DNA of 64,000 nucleotides, from NCBI RefSeq assembly GCF_016811105.1, contig NZ_JAFBGM010000001.1, positions 2,881,714-2,945,713 of the forward strand, written 5' to 3'. This stretch comes from Aurantibacter crassamenti. GTDB lineage: Bacteria > Bacteroidota > Bacteroidia > Flavobacteriales > Flavobacteriaceae. Shown piece after piece: positions 23,479 through 32,713 of the stretch. The translations under genes were made by a program, and so were the position numbers. Below the pieces are notes generated by a model that did no database searches, was not told where the DNA came from, and saw nothing but the letters and a program-made list of their open reading frames with translations. The first letter of the stretch is position 1, and every line of letters begins with the position of its first letter.

Positions 23479-24789
23479 ATGGGAACGTTTAAAATTGAAG
23501 GAGGCCATCAGCTCTCCGGTGAAATAACGCCGCAAGGAGCCAAAAATGAAGCCTTGCAAATTCTTTGTGCTGTACTTCTTACAGCAGAAAAAGTAATCAT
23601 CAACAACATACCTGATATTGTAGATGTAAATAAACTAATACAATTACTTAAAGATCTTGGAGTTAAGGTTGAAAAGTTAAGTAAAGGTTCATATTCATTT
23701 CAAGCAGATGCTGTTAATTTAGATTATTTGCAATCTGCAGATTTCAAAAGAGATGGTAGTGGATTACGTGGTTCAATTATGATGGTTGGTCCGTTATTAG
23801 CAAGATTTGGACAAGGGTATATTCCGAAACCAGGTGGTGATAAAATTGGACGAAGACGTTTAGATACCCACTTTGAAGGTTTTATCAACCTTGGCGCAAA
23901 ATTCAGATATAATAAAGAAGAATATTTTTATGGTGTAGAAGCTGAAAAGCTAAAAGGCACCTATATGCTTTTAGATGAAGCGTCGGTGACAGGTACGGCT
24001 AATATTGTAATGGCTGCTGTTTTAGCAGAAGGTGAAACTACCATTTACAATGCAGCATGTGAGCCTTATTTACAGCAGCTTTGCAAAATGCTCAATAGAA
24101 TGGGTGCTAAAATTTCTGGCATCGGTTCAAACCTTTTGACCATTCAAGGTGTTGATTCATTAGGCGGTACCGAGCATAGAATGTTACCAGATATGATTGA
24201 GATTGGTAGTTGGGTTGGTCTTGCAGCAATGACAAGAAGTGAACTCACTATTAAAAATGTTAGCTGGGATGATTTGGGTCAAATACCAACTGTTTTTAGA
24301 AAGCTAGGCATTGAAATAGAGCGCAGAGGTGATGATATTTACATTCCGCAACAGAAAGATGGATACGAAATTCAAAACTACATTGACGGTTCTATACTAA
24401 CTATTTCTGACGCACCTTGGCCAGGACTAACACCTGATTTGTTAAGTATCATTTTAGTAATGGCTACTCAAGCAAAAGGCGAGGTACTTATACATCAGAA
24501 AATGTTTGAAAGTAGATTGTTCTTTGTCGATAAATTAATTGACATGGGGGCTAAGATTATTCTTTGTGATCCTCATAGAGCAGTAGTTATTGGCCATAAT
24601 TTTAAATCTACTTTAAAAGCAACAACAATGACTTCACCAGATATTAGAGCTGGTGTTTCATTATTAATTGCCGCCTTATCAGCAAAAGGAACTTCTACCA
24701 TTCACAACATCGAACAAATTGATCGTGGTTATGAAGATATTGATACAAGACTAAGAGCAATAGGAGCGAAGATTGAAAGAATAGCGTAA
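23479..24789 (+). CDS. murA: UDP-N-acetylglucosamine 1-carboxyvinyltransferase, Asp-type active site
   Basis: A 436-residue enzyme that transfers enolpyruvate from PEP to UDP-GlcNAc, the first committed step of peptidoglycan synthesis. Landmarks are GAKNEALQILCAVLL (with the Lys/Asn pair of the family), RGSIMMVGPLLARFG, and the active-site loop KPGGDKIGRRRLDTH. Asp121 stands where E. coli has Cys115, the residue alkylated by fosfomycin; Asp variants in other bacteria are known to be fosfomycin-insensitive. The end RAGVSLLIAAL...GYEDIDTRLRAIGA is normal. Its stop abuts the convergent pirin stop with no gap. Confidence 0.96.
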   Translation: MGTFKIEGGHQLSGEITPQGAKNEALQILCAVLLTAEKVIINNIPDIVDVNKLIQLLKDLGVKVEKLSKGSYSFQADAVNLDYLQSADFKRDGSGLRGSIMMVGPLLARFGQGYIPKPGGDKIGRRRLDTHFEGFINLGAKFRYNKEEYFYGVEAEKLKGTYMLLDEASVTGTANIVMAAVLAEGETTIYNAACEPYLQQLCKMLNRMGAKISGIGSNLLTIQGVDSLGGTEHRMLPDMIEIGSWVGLAAMTRSELTIKNVSWDDLGQIPTVFRKLGIEIERRGDDIYIPQQKDGYEIQNYIDGSILTISDAPWPGLTPDLLSIILVMATQAKGEVLIHQKMFESRLFFVDKLIDMGAKIILCDPHRAVVIGHNFKSTLKATTMTSPDIRAGVSLLIAALSAKGTSTIHNIEQIDRGYEDIDTRLRAIGAKIERIA

Positions 24790-25872
24790 CTATTTTTCAA
24801 TTAAAGTTCCGTCTGGATATAAAGCAAAACGGCCTTTGTCACGATCATGAACATGGTCAGGATAAGGCCAAGGCCAACCTCCAAATTGCGTTAGACCGTA
24901 TTCTTTCATAGTAGCGTGAATCTCTTCTTCGGTATTCATTACAAACGGACCGTGTTTAACCACAGGTTCATTGATAGGTTTACCTTGTAGTACAATAAAA
25001 TGAGCGCTGGTATCACCAGTTTTAATTTCTACATCTGAACTTGGGTTTAAAGATACACCATGATTTTGTGCAACCTTCTCATTAGAAATATGTACCTCAG
25101 AGCCTTCATAGAAATATAAATTTCGAGATACTTCAGTTAGCGCTTTAGGCAATACATAAGTACTATTTGCCTCAATATGAATATTCCAAATTGCTACTTC
25201 ATTCGCTTTTTCTATAGCCCAAGAATCCGGTGCTGGCTCGGGTGCAATCGTGTTTTTATAATCACCAGCAATAACTTTTATAGTAGCCTTGTTTTCTTCT
25301 ACTATTGGAATATCTTCATGCCACAACATTTTAAAATGTGGATCAACAAACTTACCTGAAGCTGGTAAATTCAACCATATTTGAAATAACTCTAAGTGAT
25401 TCTCTTTATCTTTATTTAGTAGTGGAAACATTTCAGAATGCTGCACGCCACGCCCAGCAGTCATCCATTGCACATCACCTTTTCCGAATCTTCCGGCGGC
25501 TCCTAACGAATCAGAATGATCACAAAAACCCTTATTCACAATGGTAATTGTTTCAAATCCACGATGTGGGTGATACGGGAATCCAGGAATAGTAGTGCCA
25601 TGATACATTCGCCATCCATCTTTAATGGTAAAATCGTTACCTAAATTTCGATTCTCTAAAGAAGTTGCTGGTCCCATTTCATCATTACCCTTCGGATAAG
25701 AATCTAAATGATACACTGAAAATAAAAATGGATCTTCAGTCTGCCACGGAAAAGCCAATGGATATATTTTAAGAATGGCATTACTCATAAAGTTTTGATT
25801 TTGTGATTCGCGGTATTCTGATCTTACCTCTTTGTTGTTTGCAAAACATAAATTTCCTTCATCTTCATCCAT
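24790..25872 (-). CDS. Pirin family protein
   Basis: A cupin-fold protein of 360 residues from the first ATG. Metal-binding residues appear in GFPYHPHRGFETITIV and GVQHSEMF, the pirin N-cupin signature; the C-terminal pirin-C domain holds VVKHGPFVMNTEEEI. Pirins bind iron, and some are quercetinases or transcription cofactors; the role here is open. The first 28 residues (MDEDEGNLCFANN...) are not part of the cupin; an internal ATG (MSNAILKIYPL, 25788) is a possible start, though the longer form has coding character. It stands alone, convergent with murA. Confidence 0.9.
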   Translation of the reverse strand: MDEDEGNLCFANNKEVRSEYRESQNQNFMSNAILKIYPLAFPWQTEDPFLFSVYHLDSYPKGNDEMGPATSLENRNLGNDFTIKDGWRMYHGTTIPGFPYHPHRGFETITIVNKGFCDHSDSLGAAGRFGKGDVQWMTAGRGVQHSEMFPLLNKDKENHLELFQIWLNLPASGKFVDPHFKMLWHEDIPIVEENKATIKVIAGDYKNTIAPEPAPDSWAIEKANEVAIWNIHIEANSTYVLPKALTEVSRNLYFYEGSEVHISNEKVAQNHGVSLNPSSDVEIKTGDTSAHFIVLQGKPINEPVVKHGPFVMNTEEEIHATMKEYGLTQFGGWPWPYPDHVHDRDKGRFALYPDGTLIEK

Positions 25873-25972
25873 CTAATTTTATATTTAAATAGTTGTAAAA
25901 CAAGTATAAAATTTTGGAAACTACCTAAGCAGATAAGTGTTTGTAAATCTAATTAAAGATAACAATTTTCTT

Positions 25973-27283
25973 TTATTTTAAGGCCTCTTTGTACACTTGA
26001 AGACAACGTTCACGAGCGGCTTTATGGTCTACCATTTTCGCAGGATATGTTAGATCTTGCAAGTCAGTAACCCATTTATTTATATACTCTTTTTGTTTGT
26101 CAAATTTATCAACTTGGGTAATAGGGTTGAAAATTCGAAAATAAGGAGCTGCGTCAACACCACTACCAGCTGCCCATTGCCAATTACCAACATTGGCACT
26201 TTGATCATAATCTAATAATTTTTCAGCAAAATAGGCCTCTCCCCATCGCCAATCGATTAAAAGATGTTTGCATAAAAAGCTAGCAACCAGCATACGAACT
26301 CTGTTGTGCATATAACCAGATATATTTAATTCACGCATGCCGGCATCTACCAATGCATAACCAGTTTCGCCATCACACCATTTTTTAAATTCCGCTTCAT
26401 TGTTACGCCATTCAATGCGATCATATTTTGGTCGAAATGCCTTTTTTGTAGTATGTGGAAAGTGCCATAGAATTTGCATGAAAAATTCCCTCCAGATCAG
26501 TTCATTAAAAAAAACTTCATTCTTTTGAGCAATAGCTTTTTTAACCATTTGTCGAATTGATACCGTACCAAAACGCAAATGCGGACCTAACCTAGAAGTG
26601 CCGTTTTCTATAGCCGGAAAATTACGTGTCTTTTCGTAATCTTCAATTAGGGTAGGGGTTACGGTATAATTTTCAACTTTAATAGTAGATTTTTTAAAGC
26701 CGATACGTTCAAGTGTAAGGTTAGCCGACTTCTTGTGATTAACTAAGTTGCTAAAAAGAGGTTTAGTAGCATATATTTTTAATGCTTTTTCTGCTTTGAA
26801 CTTTTCTTTCCACTTATTTTTATATGGGGTGTACACAACATAAGGGTCGCCATCTGCTTTAACAACCTCGTCTTTTTCAAAAATTACTTGGTCTTTGAAT
26901 GTTTTAAAATCGATATTGTTTTGAAGTAAAAAGTTCTTGATAACCTTATCCCGTTCAGTAGCATAAGGTTCATAATCAACATTGGCATAAACCTCTTGAA
27001 TAGTATAGTCATTCACTAATTTCTTAAAAACTTCTTCTGGTGTGTCATGAAATAAGGCAATTGTACTTTCATGTTTTTCTTGAAGTTCCGATTGCATTTT
27101 TTGCAAGGTTTCATGAATAAATGAAACTCGCGCATCGTTTTTATGTAATTTTTTTAATATCTCTTTGTCAAATATAAATATTGGCAAAACAGGATATTCG
27201 CCTTGCAGTGCTCTATAAAAACCTGCATTATCATTAAGACGTAAGTCCCTTCTGAACCAGAATATGGAAACTTTTTCAGTCAT
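25973..27283 (-). CDS. phrB: Deoxyribodipyrimidine photolyase (cryptochrome/photolyase class I)
   Basis: A 436-residue flavoprotein that uses blue light to split cyclobutane pyrimidine dimers. The N-terminal Rossmann part starts VSIFWFRRDLRLNDNAG. FAD-binding and catalytic motifs are LGPHLRFGTVSIRQ, ELIWREFFMQI, MRELNISGYMHNRVRM and WQWAAGSGVDAAPYFRIFNP, and the tryptophan-rich electron path is visible. Length and motifs fit a class I CPD photolyase, although a cryptochrome role cannot be ruled out. It is the last gene of an SRPBCC-SDR-photolyase operon, one base after the SDR gene. Confidence 0.93.
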   Translation of the reverse strand: MTEKVSIFWFRRDLRLNDNAGFYRALQGEYPVLPIFIFDKEILKKLHKNDARVSFIHETLQKMQSELQEKHESTIALFHDTPEEVFKKLVNDYTIQEVYANVDYEPYATERDKVIKNFLLQNNIDFKTFKDQVIFEKDEVVKADGDPYVVYTPYKNKWKEKFKAEKALKIYATKPLFSNLVNHKKSANLTLERIGFKKSTIKVENYTVTPTLIEDYEKTRNFPAIENGTSRLGPHLRFGTVSIRQMVKKAIAQKNEVFFNELIWREFFMQILWHFPHTTKKAFRPKYDRIEWRNNEAEFKKWCDGETGYALVDAGMRELNISGYMHNRVRMLVASFLCKHLLIDWRWGEAYFAEKLLDYDQSANVGNWQWAAGSGVDAAPYFRIFNPITQVDKFDKQKEYINKWVTDLQDLTYPAKMVDHKAARERCLQVYKEALK

Positions 27284-27284
27284 A

Positions 27285-27977
27285 TTAATTATTATTTAGA
27301 GTGCTAGCACCTCCATCTACACCAATGATTTGACCAGTCATCCAACTACTTTTTTCACTTAAAAGAAAAACAACCATATTCGCTATGTCATCAGCTTTGC
27401 CTATTCTTTTTAATGGATTTAGCAATGCGTTGGCTTCTTTTTTTCTATCATTATTCAATAGACGCTCGGCTAACTTTGTATCAGTAAGTGAAGGAGCAAT
27501 CATGTTTATTCTTATTTTAGGTGCATACTCAGCTGCCAAAGATTTTCCAAAACCTTCAATAGCTCCCTTAGCAGCAGCAATACTAGTGTGATATGGCATT
27601 CCTTTTTGTGCTGCAACAGAACTAAAGAACACCATACTTGATGCGTCAGCCATCTTCGGAATTATTGATTTAACTATTCTAACCATAGAGAAAAAGTTAA
27701 TCAGCATATCAGCTTCAAAAGTTTCTATTGCTAACATTTTAAATGGCTTCAAGTTAATACTACCGGGTAGATATACGAAGCCATCAATCTTGTCTGGTAA
27801 AACATTTACATCTAGTTCTTCAGAAATTGCGTCAAAAGTAATATGCGTTATATCTAAATCTCCCAAATCTTCTTTAGATCTAGAAGCTACAAATAAATTA
27901 TAATTTTTATGTAGCTGATTAACAACCGAACGACCGATTCCGTGGGAACCACCTATAAGGACTATATTTTTTTTCAT
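27285..27977 (-). CDS. Short-chain dehydrogenase/reductase
   Basis: A 230-residue classical-type SDR. The NAD(P)-binding motif is LIGGSHGIGRSV (TGxxxGxG variant), the catalytic Ser is in MVFFSSVAAQKG, and the Tyr/Lys region reads PYHTSIAAAKGAIEG, where the expected YxxxK appears as HTSIAAAK. The active-site tyrosine therefore seems replaced, although the lysine is kept. The C-terminal WMTGQIIGVDGG is typical. Its substrate is unknown. Immediately follows the SRPBCC gene and precedes the photolyase, a grouping that recurs in marine Flavobacteria and points to a light-response function. Confidence 0.88.
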   Translation of the reverse strand: MKKNIVLIGGSHGIGRSVVNQLHKNYNLFVASRSKEDLGDLDITHITFDAISEELDVNVLPDKIDGFVYLPGSINLKPFKMLAIETFEADMLINFFSMVRIVKSIIPKMADASSMVFFSSVAAQKGMPYHTSIAAAKGAIEGFGKSLAAEYAPKIRINMIAPSLTDTKLAERLLNNDRKKEANALLNPLKRIGKADDIANMVVFLLSEKSSWMTGQIIGVDGGASTLNNN

Positions 27978-28475
27978 TTATATGGATTTAAATTCGAGTA
28001 TTTTTTGATGCGTATCTAGTGAACCAAATAAACTTAGTAGCTTTTCTTCACGATAAGAAAATATTTGTTTCAATTGTTTTTTAACTAAAATAGGATGAGC
28101 CAATTGCCCAAGTATACCCAATGGTAATTTGTAGTCAATTATGTCTTCCATTTCAACTCCACCATCAACAACTTTAATAAAATGTTTATGATGCCATAAA
28201 GCATATGGGCCAAAACGTTGCTCGTCAACAAAATACTCACCCTCTTTTACATGAGTTATTTCAGTTACCCAACGTGTCGAATATCCACGAAAAGGTGAAA
28301 CTTCATACTGAATTATTTGTCCTGAATACATTGGCCTATCTAATCCAGAAAGAATTGTAAACCCCATATGATCAGGAGTTATAACTTTCAAATTATCAGG
28401 ATTAGAAAGAAAATCCCAAGCAGTTTTTTGTGTAATTGGAAAGGCTTGTTTTGAATATAGTTGATATAATTTCAT
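27978..28475 (-). CDS. SRPBCC-family protein
   Basis: A 165-residue Bet v1-like/polyketide-cyclase-type protein, taken from the ATG at 28475 (MKLYQLYSKQAFPITQ), because the 24 upstream residues in the longer frame are not family-like. Features are WDFLSNPDNLKVITPDHMGF, the strand segment FVDEQRFGPYALWHHKHF, and the final helix REEKLLSLFG. It probably binds a small hydrophobic ligand. First gene of the SRPBCC-SDR-photolyase operon; its stop directly abuts the SDR start codon. Confidence 0.87.
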   Translation of the reverse strand: MKLYQLYSKQAFPITQKTAWDFLSNPDNLKVITPDHMGFTILSGLDRPMYSGQIIQYEVSPFRGYSTRWVTEITHVKEGEYFVDEQRFGPYALWHHKHFIKVVDGGVEMEDIIDYKLPLGILGQLAHPILVKKQLKQIFSYREEKLLSLFGSLDTHQKILEFKSI

Positions 28476-28658
28476 ACGACTACTTTTTACAAAAATACAA
28501 TATTGTCTAATTATATTTATTAAAAGTTGGACAAAATATTGACTCATTTGATTTATAATTGAGCAGGAATAGATAAGTACGCACTTATTTAAGTTTTAAT
28601 TAACAATCGTCAGATGGCATTCTATGTAATTTCGCAAAAACTTAAAACACTATTAAAA

Positions 28659-29504
28659 ATGAAAAAGATCACACTATTATTATGTGTCGCTATGGTTTCT
28701 TTTACCATGAATGCACAAATTGAAGCTCCAGCTCCGAGCCCTTCATCAACTTTAATTCAAAATGTTGGTTTAACGGATGTTACCGTTGAGTATTCACGCC
28801 CATCTATGCGTGGTAGAACTATTTTTGGCGATTTAGTTCCATTTGATAAAATATGGAGAACAGGTGCCAATGCTAGAACAAAAATTACATTTAATAAAGA
28901 TGTAACTTTTGGAGGAACAGCTGTAAAAGCTGGTTCGTATGCAGTTTTCACAAAACCAAGTGCAACATCATGGGAAGTTTATTTATATGATGAGCCGAAT
29001 GCAGGTGGTACTCCAAAAGTATTGGACGAGTCTAAGGTTGCAGCAAAAGTAACCTCTGAGGTTGTTCAAATGCCAATGTCTATGGAAACCTTTACAATTA
29101 TTATAGATGATTTATCAGATAATGGAGCAACATTAGGATTTCTTTGGGAGTCTACGTATGTGCCAGTAAAGATTGGGGTTGCTACAGATGAAGCAGTCAT
29201 GAAAAGCATTGATAAAGTAATGGCGGGTCCGAATGCAACAGATTATTATTCGGCTGCTGTATACTACATGAACTCTGGAAAAGATATCAATAAAGCTAAA
29301 GAATGGATTGATAAATCTATGTCTATGACTGAAAAGCCAGCTTTTTGGCAACTACGTCAGCAGTCTTTAATTTATGCTAAATCTGGAGATAAAAAAGGTG
29401 CTATTGCTGCAGCTAAGAAATCTTTAGAAGCTGCTAAAGTAGCTGGTAATGATGATTATGTAAAAATGAATACTGATTCTTTGAAAGAATGGGGAGCTAA
29501 ATAA
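28659..29504 (+). CDS. DUF2911 domain protein, exported
   Basis: A 281-residue secreted or periplasmic protein, taken from the ATG at 28659, which gives a good signal peptide (KKITLLLCVAMVSFTMNAQ). The DUF2911 core has VTVEYSRPSMRGRTIFGDL and IWRTGANARTKITFNKDV, followed by GSYAVFTKP. After about residue 190 a TPR-like helical tail (DKSMSMTEKPAFWQLRQQSL) is present. The function of DUF2911 is unknown. It is monocistronic, ending in a bidirectional terminator. Confidence 0.88.
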   Translation: MKKITLLLCVAMVSFTMNAQIEAPAPSPSSTLIQNVGLTDVTVEYSRPSMRGRTIFGDLVPFDKIWRTGANARTKITFNKDVTFGGTAVKAGSYAVFTKPSATSWEVYLYDEPNAGGTPKVLDESKVAAKVTSEVVQMPMSMETFTIIIDDLSDNGATLGFLWESTYVPVKIGVATDEAVMKSIDKVMAGPNATDYYSAAVYYMNSGKDINKAKEWIDKSMSMTEKPAFWQLRQQSLIYAKSGDKKGAIAAAKKSLEAAKVAGNDDYVKMNTDSLKEWGAK

Positions 29505-29525
29505 GACTGACTTAGCTTAAAATAG

Positions 29526-29562
29526 AAAAAGCCCTATTTGCGACTTGCGAATAGGGCTTTTT
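29526..29562. terminator. Bidirectional hairpin terminator
   Basis: AAAAAGCCCTATT pairs with AATAGGGCTTTTT around an 11-base loop, with T-runs on both strands. It lies 22 bases after the DUF2911 stop and 5 bases before the DUF5107 stop on the other strand, so it serves both convergent genes. Confidence 0.88.
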
Positions 29563-29567
29563 TATTT

Positions 29568-32500
29568 TTAATATTTTATGGCTGATATAAGTACTTGCCA
29601 AATATCGTCTGTTAGATGATTTTCTTGCTTCAACTCTTGAGCAGCATCTAGCTCATTATTGAACAATGAAAGTGCTAATTGGTTTTTTGCACTTTCATTT
29701 TTTAGCTTAGAAACAGTTTCAGATAATGCATCGACTTTATTTAATTTCTTTAGAGCTAAAAGACCAAATAGATGATCGACATCTGAATTTGCAATATTGT
29801 CATTTGTATAATCAACGATGTTTTGTAAAAGTTCACTCTTTTTAGAATTCTCTTCTAGCGCCTCAAAACAAATTGCAAGTAAATAATCTTGTATTCGCTC
29901 ATCAGGTGTATGTGGTTTACCAACACCAATATTTTCAGGCCATTTTTTTGATTCATTTAAAATAGAAATAGCTGATTTATATTTTTTACCCGCAATTAAT
30001 TTTTGGGCAACACTCAAATGCGCACGCTCATATATTTTTCTACTTTCACTAGCATGCTCAAAAGGTAACACCTGAATGTTTTTCAAAACTTTAATTACTT
30101 CAGAAAAACGCCCTGTATTTAATAATGCCTTCGCATGTGCCAATTCTATATTATAATTTCCTTTAAACTTTTTGAACGCCTTTTTAGATAAAGCATAAGC
30201 TTCATCATATTTCTTATTATCTCCTTGAAAAATTATATTCTCTTCCCATACTTTCCAATCAGACGCGGCTAATTTTAATGCCTTTTCATAATCTTTTGCA
30301 CGACTTTCAAAACTAGAATCTTTTAAAAGGGTTGCTCTAAATCTGTATACTATATCAGAATCAGGAATGTCACCCAATTCCTTTAGAAGCGTTTCACCTT
30401 TATCTCTGAGGCCAACTGCCAGATAGTTTTGAGACAAATAATATTTTAGTTTCCATGAATCATAATTTGAAACAGCCCATTCTAAAACCGGAATAGTCTC
30501 TCTTCTATATGGAAAAACCAAATTAGGACGCGCAGAAATTGCTTCGTTCATTAAGCGAGCACTTTCATTTTTATTTGAATCTTTCTGAAGGTAAGCGGCC
30601 CAAATTGAGTTTTTTACATTGGTTTTGTTTGATAATAATGCAAGTAATGCCTCGGTGTCAAAACCAAGTTCATGATATCTAATTGCAGAACTAAGAATGG
30701 TTTCTTTTTCAAATTCATTTAGCACTTTTTTGGTCTTCAATGAATCCATCGGCTCATTAAAATTATCAAATCTAGCTTTCTCTAATTTAACAAATCGATT
30801 TAATGGATCTACTTGATTAAAAGCATCGGTATAACTTTTAAAAGTTTCAGAATCGTTATTAATTCGAGCTAATACTAAAAGTACCTCACGAGCATTTACA
30901 TTATATAAATTAAAGGTTAAGGCTTTTGCAGCATACATCTTTGCTCTATCATAATTCTTTTGTTTCAAATAAATTTCAGCCATTGTTGCATAGGCTACAG
31001 ATCTATATTTTATATCTCTAGCAGCCCAACCTAATGATTCAATAGCATTTAAAGAATCATCAGTTGCCTTGTAAGTAATACCGGCGATATAATTTGCACC
31101 AGAATTATAGGTGTCCATTTTAAGAACTGAATTGGCTAAATTAAGTGCAGCTTTATAATTTGTTTTTCGGTATTCAAGTTCAGCTAAAGCATTCAAACCA
31201 GCACGATGAGAAGGATCAATTTTTATTAACTCTGATAATTTTGATTCCGCTAGAACATATTCACGATATTCTAATGCTTCAACACCATCTTGAAATAGTT
31301 GCTCAGTTTCTGATACTTTTAAATCTGCATCAGGATAAAAAGGTCTTTTAATAGAATTTGCACCCAGTGTATTTGTATAATATAATTCAGTACCTAAGAC
31401 AGCCACCTCAAACTTATCGGTTGATTTTACAGGAAGTTTTTTTGTATAAACGTCCATAGTATTAAGATTTAGTCTTTCAGAAAAAACAATTTCGTTGTTC
31501 AGCTTTAACTGTAGTTCTTGCGTTGTTTTTTGCAATACATTTAAACCAATAGTAGCAGTCCCATCTTTGAATTCTACATTTAAAACACCTTGTTTTGATG
31601 CGTCTTCCATTCCGCCAATTTCTTTATATGGAAACCAAATCTCAGACCAAGTATCCATAACATAGGGGTCAAAACCAACCTGACTTATTGGGTTCACTTT
31701 TCCTGGGGTATATTGGTCAAAAAGTCTACCTGCTTGAAATTCTATGTATTGGCCATCATTATCTGTCAAAAGGTCTTCCCATATTCCACCACTTCTTGAT
31801 AAACTCCAAATCCATAATTTTTGACCTGGCATCTCTTCATAAGGCGCCCAGGTACCAAAACCAAAATTTTTATCATGGTAATATCCGCCAAAATAATCAT
31901 TGCTTTCTCCTACAATATGATATGATTTATCAGGGCCAAAGTCATTGTCTTTATACATTGCGAGATTTCTTCCTTCTTCATCAATAGGCCATGGGTGGGC
32001 ATCACCACTATGCCCAACGTATTTATTTCCGGGGATAAAAAATTCAAGGTCATTAGTACCTACCGCAGCACCAGTCATCCAATTATAATAATTTTCGGTG
32101 AGTGGAGAAGCATTATACCAAGAAGCATTAGTTTCAAAAAATGCTTTGTCTTTTTCTAAACGAATTTCAACGGTCCATCTTGTTTTTGAAGGAAGGTCAG
32201 TATTACCAACAATACAGCTAACACTACCATCTGCATTTGTTCTGGTCAGATAATCAACAGTAGTTGCAGTTGCAGGATGATGACCAATTATGCCAAAATT
32301 AAACTCTATACCGCCCGAGGTCCAAGGGCCACGCATGGCGATATTTCTGAATTTTACAACCTCATTTTTGTATAGAAACTCTTCACCAGTACTCTTTTCA
32401 ATGGCACCCCATATTTTTCCGCCAATTTCTGGTAAAATGTAGACTTTAATGTAATCATTTTCTAGTGTGATTACCTTCCAATCTTTCATTTTAGAGTCAT

Positions 32501-32699
32501 GTTCGTACTCTTCAAATTTGAAATAGGGAAAAATTTTCGGGTTTTCAGTTAAAATTGGTACGGGGTTAGGCTTATGAAAACCATAGGTTGGTAAAGAAAG
32601 TATTTCTTCTTTTATAGTTACCTCTTGGGCTAAGGCATTTGTTGTTATTAATAAAATACCAAATACAACTAACTTAAAAACATTACAATTCAACTTCAT
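29568..32699 (-). CDS. DUF5107 protein with TPR repeats, exported
   Basis: A 1043-residue secreted protein with a signal peptide (LVVFGILLITTNALAQ). Residues 25-330 form a beta-sandwich of the DUF5107 type, related to aldose-epimerase/galactose-mutarotase-like folds: YILPEIGGKIWGAIEKSTG, NIAMRGPWTSGGIEFNFG, GHHPATA. From about residue 470 onward TPR-like helical hairpins repeat (DPSHRAGLNALAELEYRKTN, AIESLGWAARDI). DUF5107/TPR proteins are common in Bacteroidetes glycan loci and are thought to bind or act on sugars; catalysis is unproven. It is the last gene in the susC-susD-FG-GAP-DUF5107 series, 14 bases after the FG-GAP gene. Confidence 0.88.
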   Translation of the reverse strand: MKLNCNVFKLVVFGILLITTNALAQEVTIKEEILSLPTYGFHKPNPVPILTENPKIFPYFKFEEYEHDSKMKDWKVITLENDYIKVYILPEIGGKIWGAIEKSTGEEFLYKNEVVKFRNIAMRGPWTSGGIEFNFGIIGHHPATATTVDYLTRTNADGSVSCIVGNTDLPSKTRWTVEIRLEKDKAFFETNASWYNASPLTENYYNWMTGAAVGTNDLEFFIPGNKYVGHSGDAHPWPIDEEGRNLAMYKDNDFGPDKSYHIVGESNDYFGGYYHDKNFGFGTWAPYEEMPGQKLWIWSLSRSGGIWEDLLTDNDGQYIEFQAGRLFDQYTPGKVNPISQVGFDPYVMDTWSEIWFPYKEIGGMEDASKQGVLNVEFKDGTATIGLNVLQKTTQELQLKLNNEIVFSERLNLNTMDVYTKKLPVKSTDKFEVAVLGTELYYTNTLGANSIKRPFYPDADLKVSETEQLFQDGVEALEYREYVLAESKLSELIKIDPSHRAGLNALAELEYRKTNYKAALNLANSVLKMDTYNSGANYIAGITYKATDDSLNAIESLGWAARDIKYRSVAYATMAEIYLKQKNYDRAKMYAAKALTFNLYNVNAREVLLVLARINNDSETFKSYTDAFNQVDPLNRFVKLEKARFDNFNEPMDSLKTKKVLNEFEKETILSSAIRYHELGFDTEALLALLSNKTNVKNSIWAAYLQKDSNKNESARLMNEAISARPNLVFPYRRETIPVLEWAVSNYDSWKLKYYLSQNYLAVGLRDKGETLLKELGDIPDSDIVYRFRATLLKDSSFESRAKDYEKALKLAASDWKVWEENIIFQGDNKKYDEAYALSKKAFKKFKGNYNIELAHAKALLNTGRFSEVIKVLKNIQVLPFEHASESRKIYERAHLSVAQKLIAGKKYKSAISILNESKKWPENIGVGKPHTPDERIQDYLLAICFEALEENSKKSELLQNIVDYTNDNIANSDVDHLFGLLALKKLNKVDALSETVSKLKNESAKNQLALSLFNNELDAAQELKQENHLTDDIWQVLISAIKY

Positions 32700-32713
32700 A
32701 TACTAATACTTAT

